Source: Bacterioplanes sp965233665
GTDB lineage: Bacteria; Pseudomonadota; Gammaproteobacteria; Pseudomonadales; Oceanobacteraceae
DNA: 64,000 nt
Assembly (NCBI GenBank): GCA_965233665.1
Contig: CBDDTG010000015.1
Span: 105,980 to 169,979 of the forward strand
Reading direction: 5' to 3'
The position numbers were made by a program, and so were the translations under genes. Below are positions 9,440-18,170 of this stretch, piece after piece. Under the pieces are notes generated by a model. The model searched no databases and was not told the origin of the DNA. It saw nothing but the letters and a program-made list of their open reading frames with translations. Each line of letters begins with the position of its first letter. The first letter of the stretch is position 1.

Positions 9440-9655
9440 TCAGTTCGCTCGATCGAGTATGTTGAACGCGCGATAGTATTTATCGTCGGTGAGCTTATCG
9501 AACAGGCGAAGCGATGCGACACTGGCAAGCGAGTGCTGATACTTGCCTGGAAAAAACATCAAGGTGGGTTGCTCTTTGGCAACGCGCTGCAAGTTGTTCA
9601 GAATGTTGTGGGAGCGGATGTACGGAAAGTGTAGTGGTTTAATAAATCCGGACAC
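9440..9655 (-). pseudogene. brxB: C-terminal fragment of brxB (DUF1788, BREX)
   Basis: About 71 residues match the C-terminus of BrxB as I know it: a phenylalanine/proline-rich lead, then YIRSHNILNNLQ, PTLMFFPGKY, LRLFDKL and DDKYYRAFNI. The usual protein is near 190-200 residues, so about two thirds is missing. No ATG is present; the frame opens only at a GTG without a ribosome site. No brxA, brxC, pglX, pglZ or brxL is found beside it. It is best read as the scar of a lost BREX system replaced by the neighbouring operon. Confidence 0.65.
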
Positions 9656-9741
9656 TCACTAAAGGCGTTATAGTTGCGCGATCAGAACGGTTTCTCGGAG
9701 CAATGCGGTGCGCACGAATCCTATTTTGTACGCCACTGAAT

Positions 9742-9978
9742 TCACCGCCTGATTACTACATGCCATGACCAGCATGGCCAAATAGTGTTAAATCTAAAGT
9801 AAAAAACTATCCTGTGCAGCGTTGAACAGACGGCTGTAGTGGTTCCTGGATTCCCAGAACAAGTAACAGCAGCAATGTCGATATAGAACGTCAGTTTGTG
9901 CGGCACATGAGGGGACATTACTCCCATAAGCATTTCTTTGTGTCCCGGGCCAAGGATGGCCGCAAGCTGTTTATCCAT
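9742..9978 (-). pseudogene. truncated third gene of the defence operon
   Basis: A good start (ATG at 9978 with GAGGAGC upstream) overlaps the stop codon of the preceding gene, giving ATGGATAA, a typical coupled junction. The first 40 residues (MDKQLAAILGPGHKEML onward) look like real protein, while the remainder (from about TCSGNPG) looks like untranslated frame with Cys/Trp-rich noise. I infer that an original third gene was cut by deletion and now ends in foreign sequence. It could also be a genuine short protein. No family is recognised. Confidence 0.4.
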
Positions 9979-12025
9979 TTGCAAGCTCCTCTAAGACTTG
10001 CTCAGCAACAGGTTCTGGTGTGCATTTTTCGCCGAATTCCCGCAGCTGCTTGAATACCCAAGGGTACACGGTGGCGTTCTTGTGTTTTACGTGCCACACC
10101 TGCAACGACTGCCAGAACCATTCGGGGATGGCACCGGGCAAGGTGCTGTTGACGTGGTAAATGTGGCTGAAGTTTTCGATGTCCTCGCGAGCAGGGCCTG
10201 CAGAGCCAATAGAGTACAGGCCGCGTTCGCGGTTTATCCAGATACCAGAGGTAATGTACAGCGGACCCTGATCTTTCGAGCGCCAGCTGACTTTCAGACG
10301 ATGGCCCTGCTCAGCCAACCAGTTATAAAAGTACTGGTTTTGCTTGCCCTGGTTTTTAATGGCTTTGAAAGCCGTCGCTGGAATGGCATGCGGATGAAGT
10401 TTGCACAGCTCTGACAATGATTCAATCAGGCTTTTGGTTGCTGCGCTTGCCTCCGCGGTGTTCTGGCTGATGTATTCCCTGACCGTTTTGGTCGGCACAC
10501 CGCTGTTGGTGGTCTTGTCCAGCTCCTTTATGTGCTGATGCACCAGCGCTTCATTTGGCAGGGTCACGGCAGACGTATCTGCGATGATCATAAAGGCGCC
10601 GGTTTTCGGCCAGAAGATCACGTCTGAACGCTGCCTGCCTTCTAACACCTGTTTGCGTTCGGCCGTGTTAAACCCAACCTCAAGCTCTTCGCACCAGTAA
10701 TCGGACAGCCAGCCAAATTCCAGCTGGCCGCTCTCGACACGGCAGTAACTCATTGGCCAGTCTTTCTGCTTGTCATCTTCCGGGCGAACAGGATGAATAA
10801 ACCAGGCATCGTCTGGTAACTGCGGATATGGCAGCTGCAAGATTCCAGTGTGAACTTCGTATTTGACCAGCAGCTCTTTCAGCAATACCTCAACAACATG
10901 AGCAACACCATTACCTAACAGTCGTTCTGGATAACAGGATTGAATGACGGCGTTCGGGTAACGTTGGCGTGCCTGTTTGTAGGGGTCCAGACCTGGCGTT
11001 TTCTCGTACTGCTCTTTGGGTTCGACCAGCAGCAGGTTGAGACCGCTTTCACAAATGTCTTCTACCACTTGCACAGTAATGCCTTTTTGCTCCAACCGCT
11101 GCTTGAGTTCTTCTGCCGCCACAGCGGAGTTACTGTGGTTCACCAGAATGATGGTCCTGCCAGCAAACCAGTCGCTAATTTGGGCGTAACTGTTGGTGAC
11201 GCTGCTGTCACTGATACGGTTGTGATCCACACCTTCGACGGATTCCAGTTGCAGCTCGAATGCCCCTTGATAGGCAAGTTTGAGGTCTTCCAGAAACATC
11301 GACAGCACGCCCAAACGACTGTTGTAGTATTCCTCTAACGTGGCGCATTTGTTCAGTTTGATAGCAGGCACTCGGTTCTTACCCCCCTTCCAAAACGGCT
11401 TGCGAATATAGTCGCCACCTTTGCTGCGCGTTATCTGCTGGCTGAGTGTATCGAGCTGGTAACGGGTAGCGTTCGCTGACTTACGAAACAGCCCTCCGTC
11501 TTCCTTACGATGAGCCTCCAGCGGAGTAAAGGTCGTAGCCCCAAGTGTCAAACATCGACTCCGCATAGTGACGGACCAGCCAATATCGACCTTCACTGCG
11601 ATAATCTCCCGACCACGAGCCTTACTGCTAGTGTTTACAACGTAAAACAAGCCTTCAGCTTCGATGCGTTTCTGATCTGTCTGCGGGGCAGACAAGACTC
11701 GGGGCAAGGCTCTGACCAGCAGAGCCATCGCAATCCATTGCGGTATCTGACTCAAGGATGCAGCTCGCACCGCTAGACTGGAGTCATCCAGAATGAACGT
11801 CTCGCCTTTGGGGCAAATGACCCAGTACTGGCTCTCTGTTGAATACCGAACCAGCGCCAATACCGGACCGCTGTTGTATATCCGATTAGGCAGGTACTTC
11901 AGTTCATTTTCGCGCTTGTCTTTGCTCCAGCTTTTATAACTGATGCAGCGGATATCGAAGCGTGACGACAGGGCGTCATAGTCGAAGCGGGTGTCTTTTA
12001 TCAGGGTGGTGAGAATATTGGTCAT
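9971..12025 (-). CDS. candidate MID/PIWI-like protein of defence operon
   Basis: No family is certain. The 684-residue protein has an N-terminal alpha/beta region (1-280), then a Rossmann-like segment from about 290 (RTIILVNHSNSA) that runs into DPYKQARQ at 347-354, IQSC at 361-364 and LLKELLVK at 381-388. The spacing of Tyr349, Arg353, Gln362, Lys383 and Lys388 resembles the Y-K-Q-K set that holds the guide 5' end in the MID domain of Argonautes. The later part (about 465-684) could be an RNase H-like fold, but no DEDX set is visible, so it would be inactive. With its helicase-nuclease partner this recalls the pPIWI-RE systems. The start at 12025 overlaps the helicase stop by four bases (ATGA) and has GGAGA upstream. 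Confidence 0.5.
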   Translation of the reverse strand: MTNILTTLIKDTRFDYDALSSRFDIRCISYKSWSKDKRENELKYLPNRIYNSGPVLALVRYSTESQYWVICPKGETFILDDSSLAVRAASLSQIPQWIAMALLVRALPRVLSAPQTDQKRIEAEGLFYVVNTSSKARGREIIAVKVDIGWSVTMRSRCLTLGATTFTPLEAHRKEDGGLFRKSANATRYQLDTLSQQITRSKGGDYIRKPFWKGGKNRVPAIKLNKCATLEEYYNSRLGVLSMFLEDLKLAYQGAFELQLESVEGVDHNRISDSSVTNSYAQISDWFAGRTIILVNHSNSAVAAEELKQRLEQKGITVQVVEDICESGLNLLLVEPKEQYEKTPGLDPYKQARQRYPNAVIQSCYPERLLGNGVAHVVEVLLKELLVKYEVHTGILQLPYPQLPDDAWFIHPVRPEDDKQKDWPMSYCRVESGQLEFGWLSDYWCEELEVGFNTAERKQVLEGRQRSDVIFWPKTGAFMIIADTSAVTLPNEALVHQHIKELDKTTNSGVPTKTVREYISQNTAEASAATKSLIESLSELCKLHPHAIPATAFKAIKNQGKQNQYFYNWLAEQGHRLKVSWRSKDQGPLYITSGIWINRERGLYSIGSAGPAREDIENFSHIYHVNSTLPGAIPEWFWQSLQVWHVKHKNATVYPWVFKQLREFGEKCTPEPVAEQVLEELANG

Positions 12026-15000
12026 GTAAGGTCTCCTGCCCACAGTAGCAATTCCATAAGGTTATGTTTCAACATTGCGCCGCTGCTTTTTTCAATCAGT
12101 CCAGCAACCTCCAACACAGGGGAGTCGGCTTGCTTTACTGGTATAAAGTCATGGCCAAGCCTGCGACATGACGAAGCTGTGGAACCGAACAGGTTGATGT
12201 AAGCAAAGTGCTCGATGCCATCCATTTCTTTGAGTCGCTGTATTTTTTGCTGGTGATTGTCGATGTCGCCGGGGGATGACCAGTGCTTGGCATCCACGGC
12301 GATGGTTTTGCCTTGTGCTTCAAGCCGAATAAGAAAATCGAACCGCTCATATACATCAACTGGCATGGGTTCTACTAAAAATCCGGCGTGGGACAGAATG
12401 GCGATAATTCCCTCTTCGCCCAAAGCGCCCTTGTATAAATTGAAGAACGCGGCCGGATTCATCATCCAGTGTCCTTGCGGCCAATGCGTGGCAAAGCCGT
12501 GGGCTTCAAAATGTCGTTTGACGACCGGATGTCGCATCAGCTCTGGTAGACCGCTTTCCTTTTCGCTGATCCATCGGTTAGCCTCGATGTCATCAAAAAA
12601 GTGCAAGTCGCGATCCGAAGTGAGCAGGCCGGAGTCATTTTCAAGGTTGCCGGAAAACTGATAGCCCTCGGTGGTTGGCGTATTGATGTACAAGCGGGGA
12701 AAGAACCCCGATGGCTCGGCAATGACAGGCCGTTGCAATAGTTGTTTACGTAACGCTTCCCAGGAATCCATTGAGCCTTGGGGCAAACGCCCGTGAAAGC
12801 CACGCATCAATTCCTGAATCAGTCCAAGCGTATCGGCAGTGTACAGCCTCGCCCGATTTTTAACCGGCAGGGTTTTGCGATCGGCTGATGTGTCATCACC
12901 GTATATCGTTACTGCGCGATCTCTCAGAGCGGCGTATTCAAGTGACAAAATATCCTGCTGGCGCTCGTCCAGAGCCAGTGCTTTGACGACACCCTCGTCA
13001 GCCATGAGCTGGATTCGAGCGCGTTTAAATGCTGTTCTGGCGCTGCGGCCGATGGCTTGCTCCAGCACTTTTTGAATCACACTAAGGTAGTCGTCAGTGT
13101 TGTAATACCGTTGGAGATTATCCATGTGGTTGTTCTCAACCAGGAATCTGCGGGTCCATGCCAGCCCTTCCTCCGGAGAAATCGAACCACAATTTTGCAA
13201 TGACATAATCTGGTGCAGTTGCAGCAGCTGGTTGGTCTGGTAATCTTCGTCGCTCAGCAGCTGATGACTGGGTTTTTCCAGATAGAGCGTATCGATATCT
13301 GTGTTGGCGTGTTCAGGTTCAGGCCCATCCCCCACCCAGATCAGCTGTTGGCGGTCTTCGGCTAGCTTGACTTTATAGTCGGGGTTTTTTCCCTCGCCCA
13401 TCGTGGCATAGGTAGAAAGCACCACCACTTTATCAGTGCTGTTAGAAAGCTTTTGTTGAACCTCATCAAACCTGTCGGCCTTTAACGCCGCAGAGTCAAG
13501 ACTGTGCAGGTGAATAGCATTAGCCTTGCTACCAGTCATTACCCACTTCAGGAAAGCCATAAATTCTGAATGATGGCTTGGGCTTATCTTGCGATTCAGC
13601 AACACAAGCATGTAACGATTGCCAGGTTTAAGGGCGAACATCTGCAGAGACTGGACCAGCCGCGAAACCCAATCCAACAGGTACTCTTTTTTTTCGTCAT
13701 CAGACTTGTCCAGCCATTCGGCAATAACGGCTGCCTGTTTGCGGACTGGCTTACCAAGATATTGTTCGAGCAAGCCTTTGAGCATAGAACGATCCGCCCG
13801 GACAAACTCAGGAATCACCTGAACACCCCGCTCCTCGTAACGCCTTCGGCTACGATAGTACTCACCGATGGCGTGCTTCTGTCGTTCGGAAAGCTCGATA
13901 TACTGCCCCCCAAGACGGAGTTTCAGGTACTCGAGGTCAAAATTTTTGACCACGGTTTTAGAGATTGCCGTCGCACTGATCCCCACCACCTTGGCACCAC
14001 TTTCTACCAGCCTTGCCAGCAAGCCGGATGGCGACATCGCAAGGCCGGTGAAATAACAACTGACGGTGTCGTGACTGTCTTCATTGCGGCGAACTTCAGT
14101 CAACTTCAGGCCAGTATCGTGATATGGCCGCAATGCACTGCGTCCTTCGTCTTTTGAACTTTTAACCCCACTAAAACTGACCTGGGCATCGAGAGCTTTG
14201 AATACGATGATATTCAGATCCTGCAGGTTCAGGTGCCTAAGAATGGATACCACTGCCTCCTGTTGGGTCGGCACGGTATCCCTTGAAGAGGCGTTATTAG
14301 TGTATGACCAAATGGATGAACGGACCGCACCTATGAACATGCGAAACAGCCAGTCGGCTTCATTGATAAACCGGCTTAACCTGTATTCCTGGCGACGGAT
14401 ATCGTCAACCTGGCGATCGCTACTGCGCACAAAATTCTTCTCCAACTGATAATCGTTCTCCAACGTCAATATATGGGTGGCACTGTGGGCATGGGTGACG
14501 GAACGATCGGAGAATAGCCGTACACGGTCCCTCTCAAGCGTTGCACCATCCAAATTGAAGGCATATTGCAACTGCCATTTTTTAGCAAACTCAGATAATC
14601 GCCCTGCCAGTTCATCGAACCTTTCCTGAATGCCTTCGTACAGGGGGGATTTTTCGAGGCGATAACGGCTCAGGTTGGCATACAGTGTTTTGCTCAGTTC
14701 GATCAGATCAATGGCCTGCTGCTGCGCCATGGTCTGCAGTATTTGTTCGTTCTGGCGGTCCACTTCATCCACCAACAGCAAGGCCCCACCGAGATCCCTG
14801 ATTGGGTGAGTCCTACCCTTCAGGGTCTTGTAGCCCGCCAAAAACTTTTTGGTGGTCATAAAGCAGACTTTGGCCCTGCCTTGGCGCACCTGCTCTCCGG
14901 GAACCAGCTTGTCGAGAATGTCGTGGTCAGACTTGTCCAGCACGACAGGTTTTTCACCTTTTTGATTCGCCTGAATCAGGCGCGTCAGTACGGAATAAAT

Positions 15001-15579
15001 GTGGCCTGCTTTTTCCTCGATACTGTCTCGCAAGCCGGCGGCGAACGCCTCATTATCACGAACCAGCTGGCGCTGCTGCTTCAGCTTCTTCCAATCTCTG
15101 AAAAAGGCTTTGTTGTCCTTTAACTGGAAACGGTCGATCAAATAATCGATGTCATCTTCGGAAGTATCTAGCAATTGAACAGCCTGATTTGGCAAATAAA
15201 CGATCATCCTTTCAAGAGCCGATTTGTCTGCTTCAGTACACCTAGATTCTTCAATCAGTTGCAGCAGGTCCTGGTACGTCGAGCGAACGTTATCAACCGA
15301 GTTGGTGATATAATAAATCATCCGTTGCTGAGCGGTATTCGCCTGACTTGCTAGCAACTCATCAAGAATGGCTTGCCGAATGGTGTGGGTTTTGCCAATG
15401 CCGGTTTGCGCCGGAATCAGTACCAGGCACCCATGCTCTGCATCTGGGCCAATAAAGGGGTTGAGTTCACGTTGGATCAAGCGATCCAGAGGTGTAAAAA
15501 AAGAAGTCGAACGATCAGGTATCTGCGTTGCCACGACGGATTTACCTCGAAGGATCATTGGTAGATCAATGGTGCGCAT
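12022..15579 (-). CDS. SF2 helicase fused to a PD-(D/E)XK-like nuclease
   Basis: The protein of 1185 residues has Walker A AQTGIGKTHT at 57-66, motif Ia near YYITNSVDNVRS, Walker B LLLVDEVDR near 255, motif III VVGISATA in the middle, motif V VVLSTYATMGEGKN and motif VI LEQAIGRSART. These fit a large superfamily 2 helicase, possibly of the DinG-like kind. Near the C-terminus FDFLIRLEAQGKTIAVDAKHW supplies an Asp and a D-x-K pair as in PD-(D/E)XK restriction nucleases. The ATG at 15579 was preferred to an upstream TTG at 15597. It is the first gene of a leftward operon with the MID/PIWI-like protein and is divergent from a WYL regulator. Confidence 0.75.
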   Translation of the reverse strand: MRTIDLPMILRGKSVVATQIPDRSTSFFTPLDRLIQRELNPFIGPDAEHGCLVLIPAQTGIGKTHTIRQAILDELLASQANTAQQRMIYYITNSVDNVRSTYQDLLQLIEESRCTEADKSALERMIVYLPNQAVQLLDTSEDDIDYLIDRFQLKDNKAFFRDWKKLKQQRQLVRDNEAFAAGLRDSIEEKAGHIYSVLTRLIQANQKGEKPVVLDKSDHDILDKLVPGEQVRQGRAKVCFMTTKKFLAGYKTLKGRTHPIRDLGGALLLVDEVDRQNEQILQTMAQQQAIDLIELSKTLYANLSRYRLEKSPLYEGIQERFDELAGRLSEFAKKWQLQYAFNLDGATLERDRVRLFSDRSVTHAHSATHILTLENDYQLEKNFVRSSDRQVDDIRRQEYRLSRFINEADWLFRMFIGAVRSSIWSYTNNASSRDTVPTQQEAVVSILRHLNLQDLNIIVFKALDAQVSFSGVKSSKDEGRSALRPYHDTGLKLTEVRRNEDSHDTVSCYFTGLAMSPSGLLARLVESGAKVVGISATAISKTVVKNFDLEYLKLRLGGQYIELSERQKHAIGEYYRSRRRYEERGVQVIPEFVRADRSMLKGLLEQYLGKPVRKQAAVIAEWLDKSDDEKKEYLLDWVSRLVQSLQMFALKPGNRYMLVLLNRKISPSHHSEFMAFLKWVMTGSKANAIHLHSLDSAALKADRFDEVQQKLSNSTDKVVVLSTYATMGEGKNPDYKVKLAEDRQQLIWVGDGPEPEHANTDIDTLYLEKPSHQLLSDEDYQTNQLLQLHQIMSLQNCGSISPEEGLAWTRRFLVENNHMDNLQRYYNTDDYLSVIQKVLEQAIGRSARTAFKRARIQLMADEGVVKALALDERQQDILSLEYAALRDRAVTIYGDDTSADRKTLPVKNRARLYTADTLGLIQELMRGFHGRLPQGSMDSWEALRKQLLQRPVIAEPSGFFPRLYINTPTTEGYQFSGNLENDSGLLTSDRDLHFFDDIEANRWISEKESGLPELMRHPVVKRHFEAHGFATHWPQGHWMMNPAAFFNLYKGALGEEGIIAILSHAGFLVEPMPVDVYERFDFLIRLEAQGKTIAVDAKHWSSPGDIDNHQQKIQRLKEMDGIEHFAYINLFGSTASSCRRLGHDFIPVKQADSPVLEVAGLIEKSSGAMLKHNLMELLLWAGDLT

Positions 15580-15588
15580 GTAAGGCTC

Positions 15589-15616
15589 TTGAAACAATAC
15601 TGGTAAAATCTACAAT
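15589..15616 (+). promoter_or_regulatory. promoter of the WYL regulator gene
   Basis: TTGAAA at 15589-15594 and TACAAT at 15611-15616 are separated by 16 bases, a near-consensus sigma-70 promoter reading right. It lies in the only 66 bases between the divergent helicase and regulator genes, so the regulator probably binds here and controls both directions. Confidence 0.6.
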
Positions 15617-15645
15617 GGCTTTAGAGTTTGAAGGGATAACGAGGT

Positions 15646-16524
15646 ATGGCGATGGAGAACAGCCAAATACGCTGGGATAAACAGCATCAATTTCATGCGA
15701 TTGAAGTGATTGCACTTTGGGAAGGAAAAGTTACCAGCAAGCATCTGAAAGCCGTGTTCAACATCACCAGCTCCGCAACCTCTGCGAAGCTTTTTCGGGA
15801 TTACAATGAAGTTGCCCCGAGCAACCTGGAGAGTTCAACCTCCGAGCGCGGAAAAGTCATTGGCCCGAATTTTCATCCCTGCTTCAGTGAAGGCATAGTT
15901 GATGAGTACCTGGCTTTGTTATCCCGCCATCCTGAATTAAACCCGAATGTTCACAGTAGCCATGCTTCATCCGGATTTGTCGAATCCATTCATGTACCCA
16001 AGCCTGCTGTTTCTCCAACCGTTATCAGATCTGTGGTGCAGGCAATACAAAAAAAGACCAATCTCGATATATGGTATTTTTCCCAGTCCAAACCGGAGGG
16101 GTCCGAGCGGATCATCGTGCCACACACACTGGTTTACTCCGGTATGCGCTGGCATGTCAGAGCATGGTGCGCACTGAAGGAACGATTTACTGACTTTGTA
16201 CTGACCAGAATGAGAATTAATGGGCTCGATGCCTCTCCGGTTCAAGACAAATCGACGGCAGAACACGATCATCTTTGGAATCAATACATCGACATAGTAA
16301 TTGGCCCAAACCCACAGCTGCCTTCAGAACTACAGCATCTGATTTGCCGAGACTATGGTTTCTCTATTGATCAGCCATTAACCGTTGCTACCCGCATGGC
16401 ACTGATTCATTACCAGCTACTGGCCATGAATATTTACGTGGATTCCGAGAAATTCAACCCCAAAGCCCATCCGCTTGTTGTATTGAACAAAGACAAATTG
16501 AGGCAATATACGTTCGATAGCTAA
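15646..16524 (+). CDS. WYL-domain transcription regulator (BrxR/CapW-like)
   Basis: The order of parts fits the BrxR/CapW group that controls BREX and CBASS operons: an N-terminal winged helix (about 10-60, with IEVIALWEGKVTSKHLKAVFNI and a recognition helix), a linker, a WYL domain (about 125-210) with IWYFSQSKPEG and WHVRAWCALKERFTDFVLTRM, and a C-terminal dimer module. WYL domains sense nucleic-acid or nucleotide ligands. It is divergent from the helicase operon and almost certainly represses it until infection. ATGs at 15646 and 15652 both fit; AAGGGA lies nine bases before the first. Confidence 0.85.
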   Translation: MAMENSQIRWDKQHQFHAIEVIALWEGKVTSKHLKAVFNITSSATSAKLFRDYNEVAPSNLESSTSERGKVIGPNFHPCFSEGIVDEYLALLSRHPELNPNVHSSHASSGFVESIHVPKPAVSPTVIRSVVQAIQKKTNLDIWYFSQSKPEGSERIIVPHTLVYSGMRWHVRAWCALKERFTDFVLTRMRINGLDASPVQDKSTAEHDHLWNQYIDIVIGPNPQLPSELQHLICRDYGFSIDQPLTVATRMALIHYQLLAMNIYVDSEKFNPKAHPLVVLNKDKLRQYTFDS

Positions 16525-17155
16525 ACAGTGCCCTTCACGATTGACGCTGAAGCAAAGCTGCATTTTTCTATGCTGAAAAACCACAGTTATCGCAGCATGC
16601 GAGTCTCACCCTTCGGCTCAATGAAGACTAATCCATGCCACAACATATCACCAATGAGCGACCTAAACTGATTTTCGAGCAAGCGAGGTCGAATAGTTTA
16701 ATTTTTGTGTCCAAATGGAAACTCAAACCAAATTCAGAATCATGTACAGCCGCTAACAGAGGTCAGCGATCTCTACCCTAATAACGACAAATTCTGCGAA
16801 CGAAGAAGATAGGGAAATTTTCCCTGATGTGCCCAAACCCGAGGAAATTGTGCCCTGAGCTTCCCTTGAGCCCTTGTAAAACCTGGCTTTATTGCAACTT
16901 AAAATTTCAATCATTGAATTCACCTGTGTGCCCCGAAACCGTTGTTCTAGGCCTGTGGTGATTTTGATGAAAACTTTCAGGGCACAGTTTGGAGGGCAGA
17001 ATGAAGATAGTGCTCTTGAATGGAAAGAAACAATCAAATGGTCGTAGGCACTGAGGTAAAGGTCGACTTGGCTGAATAACGTGCAACTCGAAAAACAGTT
17101 TTCGACACATTTTGGGCACAATTAAGGCACAGAGGCGTTTTCAGGCGGGAGAAAC
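16525..17155. other. region without recognisable gene
   Basis: About 630 bases follow the WYL gene. A reverse-strand frame of 122 codons (16753-17121) exists but has no ribosome site, odd composition and no family resemblance, so I do not call it. The segment may be decayed island sequence between the defence operon and the tRNA-Val remnant. Confidence 0.5.
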
Positions 17156-17181
17156 AAAAAAGCCGACGGTCAGGTCGGCTT
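17156..17181 (-). terminator. terminator of the original tRNA-Val gene
   Basis: On the reverse strand AAGCCGAC and GTCGGCTT form a perfect eight-base-pair stem with a six-base loop followed by a T run. It lies just beyond the 3' end of the tRNA-Val fragment and in the same direction, so it looks like the native tRNA terminator. This marks the left side as original chromosome. Confidence 0.65.
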
Positions 17182-17206
17182 CTAAGGTACTGATTTAACA
17201 GTATAA

Positions 17207-17256
17207 ATTCTTGGTAGGACTACCCAGATTCGAACTGGGGACCTCTACCATGTCAA
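17207..17256 (-). repeat. attL: 3' part of tRNA-Val(GAC), 50-bp direct repeat copy 1
   Basis: Read on the reverse strand the repeat gives the anticodon loop TTGACAT (anticodon GAC, valine), variable loop, the T arm CCCAG-TTCGAAT-CTGGG, acceptor 3' strand TAGTCCT and ACCA. The tRNA 5' half does not follow on the right. An identical 50-base copy lies at 31355-31404. Repeats that begin in the anticodon loop are typical crossover sites of tyrosine integrases. Confidence 0.9.
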
Positions 17257-17480
17257 AAACGCAACCAAACCAGACTAAACCATTGATTTAGTTAGACTTT
17301 CGCCACCCTAAGCAACCATCAAAACGGCTCAAACATGCTCAATTTTGAGCGGTTTCATGGGGTTTGAACTACTGGATATTGCCATCGATATCGGAAAACT
17401 TTGCTCTTGATGATAGACACCGTCATAGTGCAAACTCTGACTCACGTCAGCAACCATTCTAAGCTTTGCAGGGAAGCCAA

Positions 17481-17849
17481 GTGCAAACACATGCCAAGTC
17501 AAACCTCTACCCCTGTGCTCATTGTAACCAGACTGGCACATGCACAGCTGGCTACGAGGGCACTACATGCCTAGCATGCGTCAAGTCGCATGAAATCAAG
17601 AGCAAGACCCCTGTAGGATTGCCTTGCAGTGCTTGCGGCGGGCTGGGTCTCGCTGAACCTCCCAGCGAGCGAATGAACAACAGAATCCGGCCAATCACAA
17701 CGCTGATACTGCTCTCGTTCCTTTTTACGTTGATTGCGCTGACAGCTTTTTTAGATACCGCTGTTTTTTCCCAAGTACTTACGTTTAGTGGAACACTATT
17801 GGGAGCTGTAATTGCTTACTACTTCTCTAGTGGACCACAGCGGCCCTGA
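17481..17849 (+). CDS. small membrane protein with DnaJ-type zinc-ribbon motifs
   Basis: The protein has two Cys pairs of DnaJ-like type, CAHCNQTGTC and CSACGGLGL, with CLAC between, which probably bind zinc. A hydrophobic region (about 80-118) can make two membrane helices. The GTG at 17481 was chosen because AGGGA lies six bases upstream; a TTG at 17466 is also in frame. It comes before the membrane/KAP pair, 54 bases away, and may belong to the same unit. The function is unknown; it may sense or scaffold at the membrane. Confidence 0.6.
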   Translation: MQTHAKSNLYPCAHCNQTGTCTAGYEGTTCLACVKSHEIKSKTPVGLPCSACGGLGLAEPPSERMNNRIRPITTLILLSFLFTLIALTAFLDTAVFSQVLTFSGTLLGAVIAYYFSSGPQRP

Positions 17850-17903
17850 AGTCGCACAGGATAAAATTAGTTTCAAGTGAACCTAAAAGACAAAAGAGAG
17901 TTC

Positions 17904-18170
17904 ATGACTGATTTTTTCATAACCCTTACCTACTGGGCACTGGGCATTCTGGTCATTGGCACAGCCGTCGCCCTGGTATTTGCTAGTAAGCCCTCAAGCA
18001 GAAAAAAAGCATACAGAGCTACAAAAGCCAAAAAAGTCCAAAAAAGTCCAAAAAAGTCCAAAGACGCCGCCATATATGCATTCATCGAGCTATTTATTTC
18101 TATAGAATCACTATCAAACAAATCGTACCGACCTTCAAACAACATCAGACCGAGAGCAAGCAAAGGATGA
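17904..18170 (+). CDS. small membrane-anchor protein upstream of KAP NTPase
   Basis: One membrane helix (FFITLTYWALGILVIGTAVALVF, split as residues about 4-26) is followed by a Lys-rich tail encoded in part by three copies of a ten-base repeat. The last 35 residues look poorly conserved in style. The stop codon overlaps the KAP start (ATGA at 18167). A GTG at 17877 is an alternative start, but GAGAG sits before the ATG at 17904. A minus-one shift or one more repeat copy would fuse this anchor to the KAP protein. Confidence 0.6.
   Translation: MTDFFITLTYWALGILVIGTAVALVFASKPSSRKKAYRATKAKKVQKSPKKSKDAAIYAFIELFISIESLSNKSYRPSNNIRPRASKG
18031..18060 (+). repeat. three tandem copies of a ten-base repeat
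   Basis: AAAAAGTCCA occurs three times in a row inside the membrane-anchor gene. Ten is not a multiple of three, so gain or loss of one copy changes the frame downstream. With four copies (or one) the anchor frame runs without a stop into the KAP gene. Confidence 0.85.
18050..18056 (+). other. candidate minus-one frameshift heptamer
   Basis: In the anchor gene's frame the bases read A_AAA_AAG, the same heptamer and phase as the E. coli dnaX slippery site. After a minus-one slip the frame is open through 18167 into the KAP NTPase. No clear stimulatory hairpin or upstream anti-SD element is evident, so efficiency cannot be judged. Confidence 0.4.

Noticed and set aside
15589..15645. A defined palindromic operator for the WYL regulator
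   Set aside because: Only weak inverted matches (TCTA...TAGA) were found by eye, so no operator is claimed beyond the promoter.
16753..17121. Reverse-strand frame of 122 codons between the WYL gene and the tRNA-Val remnant
   Set aside because: No ribosome site, Ser/Cys/Leu-rich noise-like composition and no family resemblance.
17207..17256. A functional tRNA-Val gene
   Set aside because: Only the anticodon-loop-to-CCA part is present; the D arm and 5' acceptor strand are absent on both copies.
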